Positions 52,182 to 62,757 of a stretch of 64,000 bases of DNA are shown here, piece by piece. The DNA comes from Thermogemmatispora aurantia (GTDB taxonomy: Bacteria; Chloroflexota; Ktedonobacteria; Ktedonobacterales; Ktedonobacteraceae). The stretch covers positions 543,319-607,318 of the forward strand of contig NZ_BKZV01000001.1 of the NCBI RefSeq assembly GCF_008974285.1. Reading direction: 5' to 3'. Position numbers and translations under genes: made by a program. A model generated the notes under the pieces. That model was not told the DNA's origin. It searched no databases and was given only the letters and a program-made list of their open reading frames with translations. Within the stretch, counting starts at the first letter, position 1. Every line of letters starts with the position of its first letter.

Positions 52182-53291
52182 TTGGGTACCTACAAGATCG
52201 CCGTCCTGCCAGGCGACGGCATCGGCCCCGAGGTGACCACCCAGGCTCTGCGTGTGCTGGAACGGGTCGGTGCCCGCTTTGGCCACACTTTCCAGACAAC
52301 GCAAGCCCTCGTCGGAGCCGCCGCCATCGAGGCCGAGGGCGATGCTATTTCCGATGCGACGATGGCCCTCTGTCAAGAGAGTGATGCCATCCTGTTCGGC
52401 GCTGTGGGAGGCGTCTCTCGCTACGAAGGCCCTAACTCCAAGGTCCAGCCTGAGCGCGCCCTCTTCCGCCTGCGCAAAGAGCTGGAGTTGTTTGCGAATC
52501 TGCGCCCGGTGCGCCCGTTTAAGGCGCTGCTGAATGCCTCAACGCTGAAGCCTTCGATCCTTGAGGGGACCGACCTGCTGGTTGTGCGTGAACTCACGGG
52601 CGGCATCTATTTCGGCAAGCCTAGCGAGATCCGCCAGACCCCTCATGGCCTGGAGGCTATCGATACTCTGCTCTACAGCGAGGGGGAGATTGAACGCATC
52701 GTACGCACGGCCTTCGAGTTGGCCCGAGGTCGTACTAAAAAGAAGGTGACCTCGGTCGATAAGGCCAATGTGCTCAGCTCTTCTCGCCTCTGGCGTCGTG
52801 TGGCTGAGCGCGTCGCCGCTGACTATCCCGACATCACTTTTGAGCATTTGCTGGTCGACGCCTGCGCGATGCATCTGATCCGTCGTCCAGCCAGCTTTGA
52901 TGTGATTGTGACAGAAAATATGTTCGGTGATATTCTGACTGATGAGGCCTCGATGCTGGCTGGCTCTATGGGCATGCTGCCGTCGGCAAGCCTGGGGACG
53001 CGGCAGACAGCACATGGCACCTTCGGTCTCTACGAGCCGATTCACGGCTCGGCCCCCGATATCGCCGGCCAGAATAAGGCCAATCCGATCGCCTCGATCC
53101 TCTCGCTGGCGATGCTGCTGCGGCACTCCTTGAGTCTGGAGGCTGAGGCTCAGGCGGTCGAGCGCGCTGTTGAGCAGGTGATCGATGCCGGCTATCGTAC
53201 CGAAGACCTGCAGGAAGCGGGGACAACCATCGTCGGGACCGAGGAGATGGGGCGTCTGATCGCCGAGGCTGTCACGGCGACCTCATCCTGA
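52182..53291 (+). CDS. leuB: 3-isopropylmalate dehydrogenase
   Basis: 369 residues, normal for LeuB, the NAD-dependent oxidative decarboxylase of leucine synthesis. Clear motifs: [36 protein letters not shown], the metal and substrate region [48 protein letters not shown], and the NAD loop [34 protein letters not shown], where [12 protein letters not shown] is the LeuB form. The start is TTG at 52182, supported by AGGGAGG nine bases upstream; there is no ATG near it. Transcribed alone; other leucine genes are not in the window. Confidence 0.95.
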   Translation: MGTYKIAVLPGDGIGPEVTTQALRVLERVGARFGHTFQTTQALVGAAAIEAEGDAISDATMALCQESDAILFGAVGGVSRYEGPNSKVQPERALFRLRKELELFANLRPVRPFKALLNASTLKPSILEGTDLLVVRELTGGIYFGKPSEIRQTPHGLEAIDTLLYSEGEIERIVRTAFELARGRTKKKVTSVDKANVLSSSRLWRRVAERVAADYPDITFEHLLVDACAMHLIRRPASFDVIVTENMFGDILTDEASMLAGSMGMLPSASLGTRQTAHGTFGLYEPIHGSAPDIAGQNKANPIASILSLAMLLRHSLSLEAEAQAVERAVEQVIDAGYRTEDLQEAGTTIVGTEEMGRLIAEAVTATSS

Positions 53292-53334
53292 TCGACAGCG
53301 AGGTTATCCTATCCTACCTTCCTCATTTTCGGTC

Positions 53335-53429
53335 GTCTGGCCGCTTTTACCTTGCTCAGGCACGGTCAGCCCAAGCGACAGGAACAGGCGGCCAGACACT
53401 AGCCTGCCCAGACTTGTAGGCGGGCAGGC
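53335..53429 (+). terminator. Double hairpin after leuB
   Basis: GTCTGGCCGC/GCGGCCAGAC (53335-53344 and 53388-53397) is followed by GCCTGCCC/GGGCAGGC (53402-53409 and 53422-53429). Both stems are perfect. No strong T tract, so a terminator or 3' stabiliser is possible. Confidence 0.4.
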
Positions 53430-53454
53430 CAACGAGAGAAGCAGGGAAGAGAGG

Positions 53455-53504
53455 GCAGGCAGGCAGACAGGCAGACAGACAGACAGGCAGACAAACAGAC
53501 AGCA
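53455..53504. repeat. Tetranucleotide tandem repeat (GCAG/ACAG)
   Basis: About 12 imperfect copies of a 4-base unit alternate between GGCA and GACA in the 305-base gap between leuB and the small coiled-coil gene (53292-53596). Besides this and the leuB terminator, nothing else is seen in that gap. Such arrays can vary in copy number. Confidence 0.75.
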
Positions 53505-53596
53505 GATGGAACAGAGCACCTGCGTACAGGTGCGGTGAGCACTCTCAGGCAGCTCACCGCTGGGATAGGCTGCCCTCTGCAGCGGCTTATTGCTCT

Positions 53597-53848
53597 CTAG
53601 CCCATCATTGGTTTCGGGCAGGGTCCCAGATGTTGCAGACGCGCTTGCGCCTCCTCTAGACGGGCAAGAAGCCGCTGCCGCTGCTCCTCTCTCTGTTCCG
53701 CTCCTTCTGGCGGCTGCTCCCCCTGCTCTTGCTCAACAAGTGCCTGCTCAAGACTTGCAATCTCGGTGAGCAGCCGCTGGCGTTGCACATACCAGCGCGT
53801 GACCGCTCGTTCTACACCCATTGCTCGCTTTATGATTCCTAGCTTCAT
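53597..53848 (-). CDS. Small coiled-coil protein
   Basis: 83 residues from ATG 53848 (MKLGIIKRAMGVERAVTRWY); an ATG at 53875 would add nine. Nearly all of residues 18-70 is a charged heptad pattern (LTEIASLEQALVEQEQGEQ...EEQRQRLLARLEEAQARLQHL), so it should form a coiled coil. The tail GPCPKPMMG has one Cys. No ribosome site is strong. It lies 150 bases downstream of the CheA gene on the same strand and might be the last gene of the chemosensory operon. Function unknown. Confidence 0.45.
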   Translation of the reverse strand: MKLGIIKRAMGVERAVTRWYVQRQRLLTEIASLEQALVEQEQGEQPPEGAEQREEQRQRLLARLEEAQARLQHLGPCPKPMMG

Positions 53849-53999
53849 TCCCACAGGCCAATCAGGCCAGGCCATGCGCCGCTACGCTATGCGCAGGAGC
53901 GAGGTCATTAGCCGCAACGCAACTACGAGCGGCGCAGCAGCTGAGCACCCGCATGGCACTCGCTGACTGGCCCGGCCCTGCTGCCCGCTGATCTAGGAT

Positions 54000-56900
54000 C
54001 TAGGCGCTAGCGCCATAGACGAGGCGATTCAGCGTCGAGATTAGCTCCTCATCCTGATAGGGTTTGACGATGTAGGCGCTGGCCCCAAGCTGCATGGCGC
54101 GCTGCTTATGCTTCGAGGCTGCGCGTGAGGTCAGGACCACCAGCGGCAAGGTGCGATACTGCTCTTGTGAGCGGACAGTGGCCATCAGCTCGTAGCCATC
54201 CATACGCGGCATCTCGATATCGAGCAGGACTGCTGCCGGTGGCTGACTAGAGATCAGCTCCAGGGCTTCGACGCCATCACGAGCTGTCTGAACCTCCCAG
54301 CCGTGTTGCTTGAGCATATTACTTACCACACGGCGCACACTCGGGCTATCGTCCACCACCAGCACATGCCTGCCGCGCTCCACCCGCTGCGAGGGGAGCG
54401 GCGTTGCTGGCGGGCGTACCGCAGGTAGCACACCGGTATTGACGGTCACTGTTGTCGCCGCCGCAGCCACCGAGGCCGGCATCTGAGCTTGCGCGGTCGC
54501 AGCAACCGCCAGACTCTCTTGCGGTTGCGACAGGGTCCCCGCGATGGCCCCCGTGCCGCGGCGCTGCACTGAGAGCAGCTCGTTCAGCTCTAGGATCAGA
54601 ATCACACGTCCGTTGCCGAGCACTGTGCCTCCGGCGATTCCATGCACATGGCGCAGATGAGGACCCAGGTTCTTCATCACCACATCCATGCGGGTCCTGA
54701 CTTCGTCCACCACCAGCGCTACCCGATGACGACCCGTATTCACCAGGAGCAGCGGAGAGCGCTCATCGATTTCACCGGCAGGCAGCTTGAGATAGTGAGC
54801 AAGCTGGCTAAGTGGATAGACATCGTTCTGCACCACGACCGCCGGGCGCCCGCCGTGAGTTGTGCGCTTAAAGGTATCGAGCCGGCCAATGGCCTCGACC
54901 AGCGTTGTTGGGACAGCATACTGCTGGTCGCCGACGCGTACCATCATCACGCTTTGAATGGCCAGGCTGGTCGGGAACTTCATGGTGAAGGCTGTCCCCT
55001 GGCCCGGTGTCGAATCGACCTCTAGCGTGGCCCGCAGACGTGAAATGCTATCACGTACCACATCCAGGCCCACGCCACGCCCACTTTCCTCACTGACCAC
55101 CTCAGCAGTCGAGAAGCCGGGGCGGAAGATCAGATCGATGACATCGCTGGGTGAGAGAATCTGATCGGGCCGGATCAGCCCACGGGCAATGGCCGCCTGA
55201 CGCACCCTCTCGGGATCAATACCCGTCCCATCGTCGCGCACCGTAATCACTACTTGATTGCCCTCGTAGGAGGCCGAGAGCTTGACGAGACCTGCCGCAG
55301 GCTTGCCCTTGCGCACACGCACCTCTGGCTCCTCGATGGCGTGATTGACAGCGTTGCGCATCAGGTGCAGCAGCGGACCGGCGATCTCCTCATAGACCGT
55401 GCGATCAACTTCAGTATCCTCGCCTTCGGTCACAAAGTTGATCTCCTTATGCTGCTTGAGCGCAACGGAGCGGACCGCACGATAGAGGCGCGGGATCATC
55501 GACGAAAGCGGCACCAGGCGCGTCTTCATCAGACGGTCCTGGAAGGTGGTACTTAGACGGCTTTCGCGGGCGAAAATGCTCTCGCACTCGCGGATGACCG
55601 CCTCCATCTCGCTGCTCAGGGTAATCATGTCCGAGACGCCCTCGCTGAGACCGCGAGTGAGCTGATGAAATTCCGTATAGCGGTCCAGCTCCAGCTCATC
55701 GAACTCGGCCAGGTGTGCCGGCTCGCCATTGCCGGTGGGAACAGGACGTCCGGCCTGAAGCGCAGGCAAGCGAGAGGCGCCATTGCCTGTGCCGGGAGGA
55801 ACCTGGACCACGCGCCCACTGGGCAAGGTTGCCGCCTCAAAGCGGCTCTCCAGCTTCTGGCCCACATCGCGCAGGCGCTCACTACTCATGCTCACATCGG
55901 CCACCAGGCGCATCAGGCGCTGGATATGCTCTTCAAGTGCGCTGCGGTTGACCAGCAGCTCGCCAAAGAGGTTCACCAGCTCATCGAGCTTCTGCAGGCG
56001 CACGCGCACGCTCAGCTCAGTGGCTGGAGAGCGCTGCATCAGCAACTCGCCGGCGGCGGGAGCGGCCTCGGAGACGGTACTTGAGAAAGTCGAGCTCTCA
56101 GGGCCTTCGCCGCTATCGAGGAGGCTCTCCAGCTCCTCTTCGGCGGGCAGTGGCGAGAGCTGCTGCTCACCAAGCAGTTCAGCGTAGCGTGCTCGCATAG
56201 CCGCCACAGCCGCTTCCAGAGTTGCGCGATCCTCGCCCCGGTTATTGATGAGGCGATCGAGGGTCTCCGCTGTATCGAGAATGATGCCGATTACAGGCGG
56301 GTTGATGGCGACCCGGCCTTCCATAATACTGTCGAGCAGATCCTCGGAGACGTGGCAGAGGTCCGCGATGAGGCGGAAGCCCATCATGCCCGCCGCTCCT
56401 TTAAGGGTATGGGTCGCGCGTCGGATACTCTGGAGGATATCCCGATCCTCGGGCGACTTCTCCAGAGCGGCCACATTCATACTGATCGTCTGCAGATGCT
56501 CCTCCGCCTCCAACCGGAAGATCTCAGCGGCCTCCTCGCCAAAGTCAGTGCCCTCACTGACAGCCGAGCCACCGCTTACTGACGACACGGGAGGAGCAGG
56601 CACAGGTGAAGGGGGCGGTGGCGGTGCAACCACAGGTGGAGGGTTGACCTGAGCCCGCGGGATCTCCAACGCAGGCAGCGGCCCGCTACCCGACGGTGGC
56701 TGCTGCAAGTTGGCAGCCGTCTCCAGATCGGCGTTCCCTGTCAGCTGAGCCAGAAACTCACGGCGCACCTCAATCTCAATCTCATTACGCAGTCGCTTGA
56801 CCAGCTCCTCGTAACTCTCCTGCCCATCAGGTCCAACAATCTCATGCTGAAGCTGACGCTGGCGTTCAAATTCCTGGCGCACCTCCTCACGGATCTGGCG

Positions 56901-58793
56901 CTCCAGCTCCATGCGCGCAGCCAGAGAGAGAGGACGCTGCTCATACTCACGACGCAGCTCTTCACGGATCTTTGCCTCTAGCTCAGCACGCAAGGCTGCC
57001 AGATCCCCCTGGCGCTCAAAGGTCACGCGCTCGCGCACTCCACTCACATCGCGAGCGACCTGCACCTGCCAGGGCGTCCAACCCGGCTCTTGATTGGTCA
57101 GTGCCTGAGGCAAGCGCTCCAACAAGTCGCCGCACGCCTCGACTGAGCTGCGGAGCTGATGCAGCGTTGTCTGGATCTGCTCATCGGTCGCCTCAACACC
57201 GCTTGTGATGCGCGAGAGCAGCTCTAGTACCTTCTTGAGCTTGGTATTAACCACCCACATCACAGAGAGCGGCAGATAACGGCGTACCTTCTCGGGGCTT
57301 TTGCGCAGATTGAGTCCCATCGCCTGGCCTGCCCAGTCTTCCATCCGCTCCAGAGCATCTTTCGAGCCATCAAGGAAGCCACGGAACTCGCTGCGCTGCT
57401 CCTCGATGATACTCACAGCCTGCTGCAGTTGGGTCAGCAGGGTATGCAACGTATTGACCTGCTCTTCAAGCGAGAGGGTTTCCTGGCGCAGATCGCTATA
57501 GAGCCGCGAGGCAGAGGTCGGCAAGACAAGCCCTTCCTCGGCCAGGCCCGAAGGCTGCTCAGACGGGTGTGATTCGGGCTGCGGCCAGCTCGACGGTGCT
57601 TGCAACGGCTGCTCTGACAGTGAGTGCAGCCGTTGTAGCGGCTGGACAAACTGTGTATGGGGAGCAAGCGGCTGCGGCTGCGGCTGCGACCAATCCGGGA
57701 GAGCGCCCAGGTCTGCATCAGCAGCAGTAGCCTGGCCCTGAGCTTCGGGCTGAGGGGCAGTAAAGCGACTGACCAGCTCTTCCAACGGCGAGGGGGCGCG
57801 AGGCGAACGTGACTGTTCCTCACCAGGAGGAGAGCCAGTCGACGAAGGAGTTCCCTCGGAGCTGCGGAAGCTGGCGGCTAACATATCCAAGGCGCTCGGG
57901 GTCTCCGGAGCGGCAGGCGAGGCAGGAGAAGCTGGCGTTGCGGGTGACTGCTGAGAGAGCGGAACGGGATCTTCCGGCCAGAGTGGTTCCTCATCGACCG
58001 GAGTACTGGGCGTGCGGAAGGCAGCCAACATCTCATCGAAGGAAGGGAGTGATCCCTCCTGTCCGGTAGCAGGCGGATAGGGCGATTCAGGTAAAGGCGT
58101 CGACTGAGGAGAAGAGGCAGATACCGACTGCTGCTGATACGCATAGGACTCGCCTAAGCCCAGACCATCCTCCTGGAAACCGTAGCGCTGAGAAGGCGGC
58201 GTGGGAGCGTGGGAGCGTGGAGAGTCATGATAGTCCTGCTGGGGCTGACCCTGGTAGCCAGGTCTATCCGTATGATAGTCCTGGTACTCGTGTGCGTAGT
58301 GCTCTGGGGCGACCGATTGCCGGGATTGATGATCCAATGGCTGGGAGGGAGTAGAGGCCAGATCTGGCGAACCCGGGACAACCTTCCCAGCGGCCTCCTG
58401 GAGGGCGCGATAGCGACTATAGTCGGCATCGTCTTCAGCAATAATGGCATCCTGGTTGACGGAATTATCGCGAATTCCATCGATCAGCACATGCAGGCGT
58501 CGCAGAGAACGACGCAGCAGGGCCAGCGTAGGCTCATCGAGGGTAGTCAGGCCATCGAGCACATCCCCCAGAATATCCTCCATGCCGTGAGCCACATGGG
58601 CCAGGCCGGGGAAATCCATCATCGAGGCTGAGCCGCCGATTGTATGCGTACGGCGATAGGTCTCTTCGAGAGCATCCATGTCGCCGGGAGACTGAGCCAG
58701 GCGGTCAAGGTTCGCCTCGATCTCTGGCAGGTAGCTCTTCACCTCTTCGATAAACGAATCGAGCACTGACAGTTTATCAAATGTATTTGACAT
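54000..58793 (-). CDS. cheA: CheA/ChpA-type hybrid histidine kinase
   Basis: 1,597 residues, far longer than ordinary CheA. Order of parts: an Hpt domain with phosphorylatable H50 (RTHTIGGSASMMDF); a Pro/Gln/Ser-rich linker (about 130-440); a helical and coiled-coil region (about 440-690); a second Hpt (RRATHTLKGAAGMMGF, near 795); a dimerisation part (RVRLQKLDELVNLFGELLVNR); the ATPase with HLMRNAVNHAIEE (N box, near 1146), VRDDGTGID and ESGRGVGLDVV; a CheW-like domain (SVMMVRVGDQQYAVP); and a receiver (HVLVVDDSPSVRRVV, acceptor Asp about 1524 in LLDIEMPRMDG). This resembles ChpA of type IV pili control. ATG 58793; a GTG five codons earlier is possible. Last large gene of the chemosensory operon. 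Confidence 0.95.
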   Translation of the reverse strand: MSNTFDKLSVLDSFIEEVKSYLPEIEANLDRLAQSPGDMDALEETYRRTHTIGGSASMMDFPGLAHVAHGMEDILGDVLDGLTTLDEPTLALLRRSLRRLHVLIDGIRDNSVNQDAIIAEDDADYSRYRALQEAAGKVVPGSPDLASTPSQPLDHQSRQSVAPEHYAHEYQDYHTDRPGYQGQPQQDYHDSPRSHAPTPPSQRYGFQEDGLGLGESYAYQQQSVSASSPQSTPLPESPYPPATGQEGSLPSFDEMLAAFRTPSTPVDEEPLWPEDPVPLSQQSPATPASPASPAAPETPSALDMLAASFRSSEGTPSSTGSPPGEEQSRSPRAPSPLEELVSRFTAPQPEAQGQATAADADLGALPDWSQPQPQPLAPHTQFVQPLQRLHSLSEQPLQAPSSWPQPESHPSEQPSGLAEEGLVLPTSASRLYSDLRQETLSLEEQVNTLHTLLTQLQQAVSIIEEQRSEFRGFLDGSKDALERMEDWAGQAMGLNLRKSPEKVRRYLPLSVMWVVNTKLKKVLELLSRITSGVEATDEQIQTTLHQLRSSVEACGDLLERLPQALTNQEPGWTPWQVQVARDVSGVRERVTFERQGDLAALRAELEAKIREELRREYEQRPLSLAARMELERQIREEVRQEFERQRQLQHEIVGPDGQESYEELVKRLRNEIEIEVRREFLAQLTGNADLETAANLQQPPSGSGPLPALEIPRAQVNPPPVVAPPPPPSPVPAPPVSSVSGGSAVSEGTDFGEEAAEIFRLEAEEHLQTISMNVAALEKSPEDRDILQSIRRATHTLKGAAGMMGFRLIADLCHVSEDLLDSIMEGRVAINPPVIGIILDTAETLDRLINNRGEDRATLEAAVAAMRARYAELLGEQQLSPLPAEEELESLLDSGEGPESSTFSSTVSEAAPAAGELLMQRSPATELSVRVRLQKLDELVNLFGELLVNRSALEEHIQRLMRLVADVSMSSERLRDVGQKLESRFEAATLPSGRVVQVPPGTGNGASRLPALQAGRPVPTGNGEPAHLAEFDELELDRYTEFHQLTRGLSEGVSDMITLSSEMEAVIRECESIFARESRLSTTFQDRLMKTRLVPLSSMIPRLYRAVRSVALKQHKEINFVTEGEDTEVDRTVYEEIAGPLLHLMRNAVNHAIEEPEVRVRKGKPAAGLVKLSASYEGNQVVITVRDDGTGIDPERVRQAAIARGLIRPDQILSPSDVIDLIFRPGFSTAEVVSEESGRGVGLDVVRDSISRLRATLEVDSTPGQGTAFTMKFPTSLAIQSVMMVRVGDQQYAVPTTLVEAIGRLDTFKRTTHGGRPAVVVQNDVYPLSQLAHYLKLPAGEIDERSPLLLVNTGRHRVALVVDEVRTRMDVVMKNLGPHLRHVHGIAGGTVLGNGRVILILELNELLSVQRRGTGAIAGTLSQPQESLAVAATAQAQMPASVAAAATTVTVNTGVLPAVRPPATPLPSQRVERGRHVLVVDDSPSVRRVVSNMLKQHGWEVQTARDGVEALELISSQPPAAVLLDIEMPRMDGYELMATVRSQEQYRTLPLVVLTSRAASKHKQRAMQLGASAYIVKPYQDEELISTLNRLVYGASA

Positions 58794-58956
58794 GCTGCAC
58801 GCACCCACTTATTCTAGTCGATCGAACTCGGTTTCGCGGGATGCCGAGGCGCGAAACGTAGAAACGCGGTGGGGGGCGCTGGCTCGACCTCGCCCCCTGG
58901 TCGAAGCCTTGGGCGCCCCTCCCTTCCGTCTTCGCCTGATGCTGATGGTGCAACGG

Positions 58957-61107
58957 CTACTGGCCGAACTGCCCGTTATTGCCTCGCGGGAAAGGCGTCT
59001 GTTCTGGTTTTGGGAACGGCGACTGATGCGGCGACTGCTGAGGAGCAGCTCCTGGCGGGGTCCAGGGCTGGCGCTGCTGTGGCCCCTGTCCCTGACCCGA
59101 CTGAGGTGGGGTCCCGAAGGCCTGCGGAGGCACTGAAGCGAACTGACCGCCACCGGAGTAGGGGACTGCTCCCTGGCCTGAGCTGCCGAAACCCGCCCCC
59201 GACGCGGGGGGATTAGCGAAAGGCTGCTGCGAGAAAGCCGACTGCCCCTGCGGGCCAGAGAAGCCCTGGTTAGCAAAGGGATCAAAGGAGCCGAAGGCGC
59301 GCTGAGCCTCGAAAGGTTGGGAGTTAGAGAAAGCCGAGGCGCCGAACTCCTGGTTAAAGGAGGGAGCGGGACTTGAGCCGAAAGCAGCTCCGAAATCCTG
59401 CTGACCGGTACTACCGAAGGAGCCCATGTCGGAGAAGCCGGGGGCAGCGCCAAACTCCTGCGAAGCAGCAGGGAAGCCGAACTGAGCCTGATGCTGATTT
59501 TGCGCCACGGGCGAAGACATCGCCACCAGGCCAGCGCTTTCCGGTTCAGGGAGCGGCGGGAAATTACCGCCGTAGCTCTGCTGCTGCGGCTGCATCCAGC
59601 CGTCGCCGCCTGCGGAGGCATAGAACTGATCCCCACCGGCGGGCAGGCCGGGCACAGCCCCTGGGCCAGTGGCCATACTGCTATTGATCGACTCCAGCAC
59701 ATGGTCGGGCAGGCGGAAAGTCGAGACCGAAGCGCGGAGCTGATCGGCCAGCTCGGCCAGGTAGCTCACGCTAGCAGCGGCTTCCTGCGTACCAGCGTTG
59801 GTCTGGCGAGTGATTTCGGAGATCTGGCTCATAGCCACCGCCACCGCCTCCGACACGCTGGTCTGCTCATTAGCAGCGCGGGCAATACTCTCGATCATCT
59901 GGGCCTGGCGCTCCACGGCACTATAGATCGAGTTCAGGGCGCGGCCAGCCTCATCAGCGAGCTGAGACCCCTTGACCACCTCCTGCGTGCTATCTTCCAT
60001 TGCCACCACCGCCTCATAGGTATCGCCCTGGATACTCTTGACCAGGGTGGCGATCCGCTTTGTCGACTCCGTCGAGCGCTCGGCCAGGAGGCGAATCTCA
60101 TCGGCTACCACAGCGAAGCCGCGGCCATGCTCGCCAGCCATTGCCGACTGAATAGCAGCGTTGAGTGCGAGCAGGTTTGTCTGATCAGCGATATCCTCAA
60201 TGATACGTACAATTTCGCCGATCTCGTTCGAGCGCTCGCCCAGGCGCTTAATCTTCTTGGCCGTCTCCTGGACGTTCTCGCGGATCAGCATCATGCCCTC
60301 GATCGTTTGACGCACAGCTTCCTGGCCGCTTTGGGCATTGCGCAAAGCCTCCTGAGCAGCCTCATGGCTCAGCTGAGCATTGCGGGCCACATTTTGGATG
60401 AAGATGGCCAGGGCCTCGACCGCCTCAGTAGTCTGCGAAATTTGCTGCACCTGCATCTCGGAGGCCTGGGCCAGCTCGGCGGCACGATCCAGAATACGGC
60501 GAGTGGCATTGGTCACCTGCATGGCTGTGCTCTGCACTCGACCGACCACCTTGGCCAGCTCTTCGATCATGTAGTTGAACGAATCGGCGAGCACGCCGAG
60601 CGTATCGGGAGTCACCTCGGCCTGGACGCGCAGGTCACCATCGCCGACGGCGCTCACCTCTTGGAGCAGCTTCTCGATCTGGGCTTGCAGAGCGGCGGCG
60701 TCGCTGCCGGAGCCGAGGCCAGAGGCACTGTTCGCCTGCGCACTCTGCTGATCGAGCACAGTATTCACCGAAGCGACCAAGCGAGCGAACTCATCATCGC
60801 CATCCACCTGGGCGCGCACCCGGCGATCTCCCCCGGCGAAATCGTGGCAGACATCGGCCAGGGCCAGGAAGCGGTCCTTGATACGGCTATTGACCAGGTA
60901 ATTGGTGATGACCACCGCCAAAAGAGCAACGATAGCGCAGATGATGACCACGACGATCAGGACCGACGTATCGGCGGTGGGCATGCTCAGCCGGGCGTAG
61001 ATGCCCACCAGGATGAGCAGGAAGGCCGGGATAATGGCGGAGACGGCCAACCCCAAATTCATCAGGCCGCTTACCGTCATCCCACCTCGATTACGATCCG
61101 GGTTCAT
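58957..61107 (-). CDS. Chemoreceptor (MCP) with two membrane helices, no sensory loop and an FG-rich tail
   Basis: 716 residues. Two membrane helices (about 14-40 and 48-71) enclose only about eight residues, so there is no extracytoplasmic ligand domain, unlike PilJ or Tar. Two HAMP-like stretches follow ([52 protein letters not shown]). The signalling tip (about 330-370) reads [44 protein letters not shown], the family hallmark. After about residue 500 comes a disordered Gln/Gly/Phe/Pro-rich tail with nine FG dipeptides. The ATG at 61107 follows GAGGAGG. It sits between the CheW and CheA genes and should form a signalling array with both. Confidence 0.92.
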   Translation of the reverse strand: MNPDRNRGGMTVSGLMNLGLAVSAIIPAFLLILVGIYARLSMPTADTSVLIVVVIICAIVALLAVVITNYLVNSRIKDRFLALADVCHDFAGGDRRVRAQVDGDDEFARLVASVNTVLDQQSAQANSASGLGSGSDAAALQAQIEKLLQEVSAVGDGDLRVQAEVTPDTLGVLADSFNYMIEELAKVVGRVQSTAMQVTNATRRILDRAAELAQASEMQVQQISQTTEAVEALAIFIQNVARNAQLSHEAAQEALRNAQSGQEAVRQTIEGMMLIRENVQETAKKIKRLGERSNEIGEIVRIIEDIADQTNLLALNAAIQSAMAGEHGRGFAVVADEIRLLAERSTESTKRIATLVKSIQGDTYEAVVAMEDSTQEVVKGSQLADEAGRALNSIYSAVERQAQMIESIARAANEQTSVSEAVAVAMSQISEITRQTNAGTQEAAASVSYLAELADQLRASVSTFRLPDHVLESINSSMATGPGAVPGLPAGGDQFYASAGGDGWMQPQQQSYGGNFPPLPEPESAGLVAMSSPVAQNQHQAQFGFPAASQEFGAAPGFSDMGSFGSTGQQDFGAAFGSSPAPSFNQEFGASAFSNSQPFEAQRAFGSFDPFANQGFSGPQGQSAFSQQPFANPPASGAGFGSSGQGAVPYSGGGQFASVPPQAFGTPPQSGQGQGPQQRQPWTPPGAAPQQSPHQSPFPKPEQTPFPRGNNGQFGQ

Positions 61108-61163
61108 CCGCCAGACCTCCTCTATAGAAAATACAGAACAATGGCTGCACTGTTCGTCCTATC

Positions 61164-61772
61164 CTAATCCAGAGCTTCGTAATGTTGCATCTTTTCCGAG
61201 AACAGCAAACGTGCGGCATCGAGCAAGATGATGACACGTTTACCGAGCACTGCCGTTCCGGCGGCATAGGGAGCAACCCACTGTGGAATATTGGTCTGGC
61301 GTGTGCTCACACTGGCGATAACGTTGTCAGGAATGGGGAGCATCTCGCTGACGCTATCCACCACCAGACAAATCACCATCTCATTATATTGCACCGATAG
61401 CAGGCGAGTGCGTGGATTGTAGGGTAGCGGCTCCCTCTCCAGGAAGGTGCGCAAATCCACCACGGAAGCGATGGAGCCGCGGAGATTGATCACCCCTCGG
61501 ACCCAGGGAGCAACATTCGGGACCGGGGTTACGTCGAGCAGGCGCTCCACGCTTTGAATGTACTCCGCCTTGAAAGCGAACTCCAGGTCGAGCAGAGTAA
61601 AAGCAAGGTACTGCTCGCCGGGTACCTCAGTGGGTACACCGGGAGCAGCTGCCGTATTGGTCCGCACTTGCTCAGGCTGCAACGCCGAGGCCCCCCATGC
61701 CGGAGGATGCGCTCCCCGTTGCTGCTGAGCCAGGAGAGCGCGTTGCAACATGTTCAGGTCATCGCTTGCCAC
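61164..61772 (-). CDS. cheW: CheW-like adaptor
   Basis: 202 residues. The CheW fold occupies about 55-200: YLAFTLLDLEFAFKAEYIQSVERLLDVTPVPNVAPWVRGVINLRGSIASVVDLRTFLE, including the receptor- and kinase-binding VRGVINLRG loop, then LVVDSVSEMLPIP. An N-terminal extension of about 50 residues (MLQRALLAQQQRGAHPPAWG) is specific to this protein. The start is given as GTG 61772 with GGGAGT seven bases upstream; a GTG at 61799 would add nine residues. It links the chemoreceptor to the CheA hybrid, both in the same operon. Confidence 0.9.
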   Translation of the reverse strand: MASDDLNMLQRALLAQQQRGAHPPAWGASALQPEQVRTNTAAAPGVPTEVPGEQYLAFTLLDLEFAFKAEYIQSVERLLDVTPVPNVAPWVRGVINLRGSIASVVDLRTFLEREPLPYNPRTRLLSVQYNEMVICLVVDSVSEMLPIPDNVIASVSTRQTNIPQWVAPYAAGTAVLGKRVIILLDAARLLFSEKMQHYEALD

Positions 61773-61857
61773 AGGATTACTCCCAGCTTCTGGTCGCACA
61801 TCGGGCTGTGTCCCCCTTGCCTCGCCTGTCTAGGGTCGCTGGCTGAGGCTGGCTAGG

Positions 61858-62223
61858 CTACAGGAGCCGGCGCACATTGGCCACCAGTTCTTCCTCGTTA
61901 AAGGGCTTGGTCATGTACAGATCAGCGCCCTGCCGCAGGCCCCAAGAGCGATCGAGGGGTGTATTCTTGCTTGTCAGCAAGATGATCGGGATATGCCGAC
62001 TCAGCTCCGATGATTTGAGCTTGCGGCACAGCTGAAACCCGCTCTGCTTAGGCAGGACCACATCCAGGACGATGCACTGTGGACGCTCCTTAAAGACTTT
62101 CTCCACAGCCTCGTCACCGTCGACCGCTGTCACCACTTCGAAGCCACTGTTGCGCAGTGGGGTTGCGATCATTGTAAGTTCAGTCCAGCTGTCGTCTACA
62201 ACGAGCACCTTCTGCCCTGGCAT
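61858..62223 (-). CDS. Single-domain response regulator (CheY/PilH-like)
   Basis: 121 residues, only a receiver: KVLVVDDSWTELTMIATPLRNSGFEVVTAVDGDEAVEKV, phosphate acceptor Asp in CIVLDVVLPKQSGFQLC, the Thr switch in IIILLTSKN, and the conserved Lys in YMTKPF. There is no output domain, so it acts by binding, like CheY, PilG or PilH. ATG at 62223 with AGGGGAA. It lies 85 bases from the CheW gene, and a 534-base gap separates it from the second receiver gene upstream. Confidence 0.92.
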   Translation of the reverse strand: MPGQKVLVVDDSWTELTMIATPLRNSGFEVVTAVDGDEAVEKVFKERPQCIVLDVVLPKQSGFQLCRKLKSSELSRHIPIILLTSKNTPLDRSWGLRQGADLYMTKPFNEEELVANVRRLL

Positions 62224-62757
62224 TTCCCCTATACCTCTTGTTGTAACTTCTCCAGAGTCAAAACATTAGCTTTTTAGGAAAGAAAGGCCAGTCGCGTGTG
62301 CGTCGCAATCTCTAAGCAGGCTTGGGCTCTGTTCTGACCTGGATCTGACAGCGGGCCAGAGCTACGTTATGGAACAAGCGGAGCACCACTATGCTGTTTG
62401 TGGGCCTGGCCAGCGAACTGGCAGATCAGGATAGGGAGGCAAGTCTATGATGCATGCTGACCGCTCGGTCCTCTCACACCTCGTCTCGTCAAGTTCTGGC
62501 TGGACCGCCGCCGGGCAGTCCTTCCCCTCCCCCTCCGGCCTCCCTTCTCTGCCCCCTCTCCCTCTCTCACCACTCACCTTAACAGACCCCACTTTCCTCC
62601 CGTCGTGACTCGACTTGACTTGACCCGAGACATCGATCAGAGCGTCTTCTCCTTCCCCTGGTTGACCTCATTGCCCTACCCTGCTCTGCTCTACCGTCGA
62701 AGCTGGCCCAGCACCCCCCTTAGACAGGCCCAGATCACCGAGAGAAGCGTTCCATCC
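62224..62757. other. Unusually long gap inside the chemosensory operon
   Basis: 534 bases without a credible gene between two receiver genes transcribed in the same direction. Bases 62510-62590 are a polypyrimidine stretch on the plus strand (polypurine on the transcript). A second promoter for the downstream genes may lie here, but I cannot point to it. Confidence 0.5.

Noticed and set aside
53455-53504. CRISPR-like array
   Set aside because: The repeats are 4-base units without spacers, a simple microsatellite, and no cas genes are present.
59491-61167. 558-codon plus-strand open frame
   Set aside because: It mirrors the chemoreceptor gene on the other strand. The minus-strand product has the MCP hallmark region, and the plus-strand one has none.
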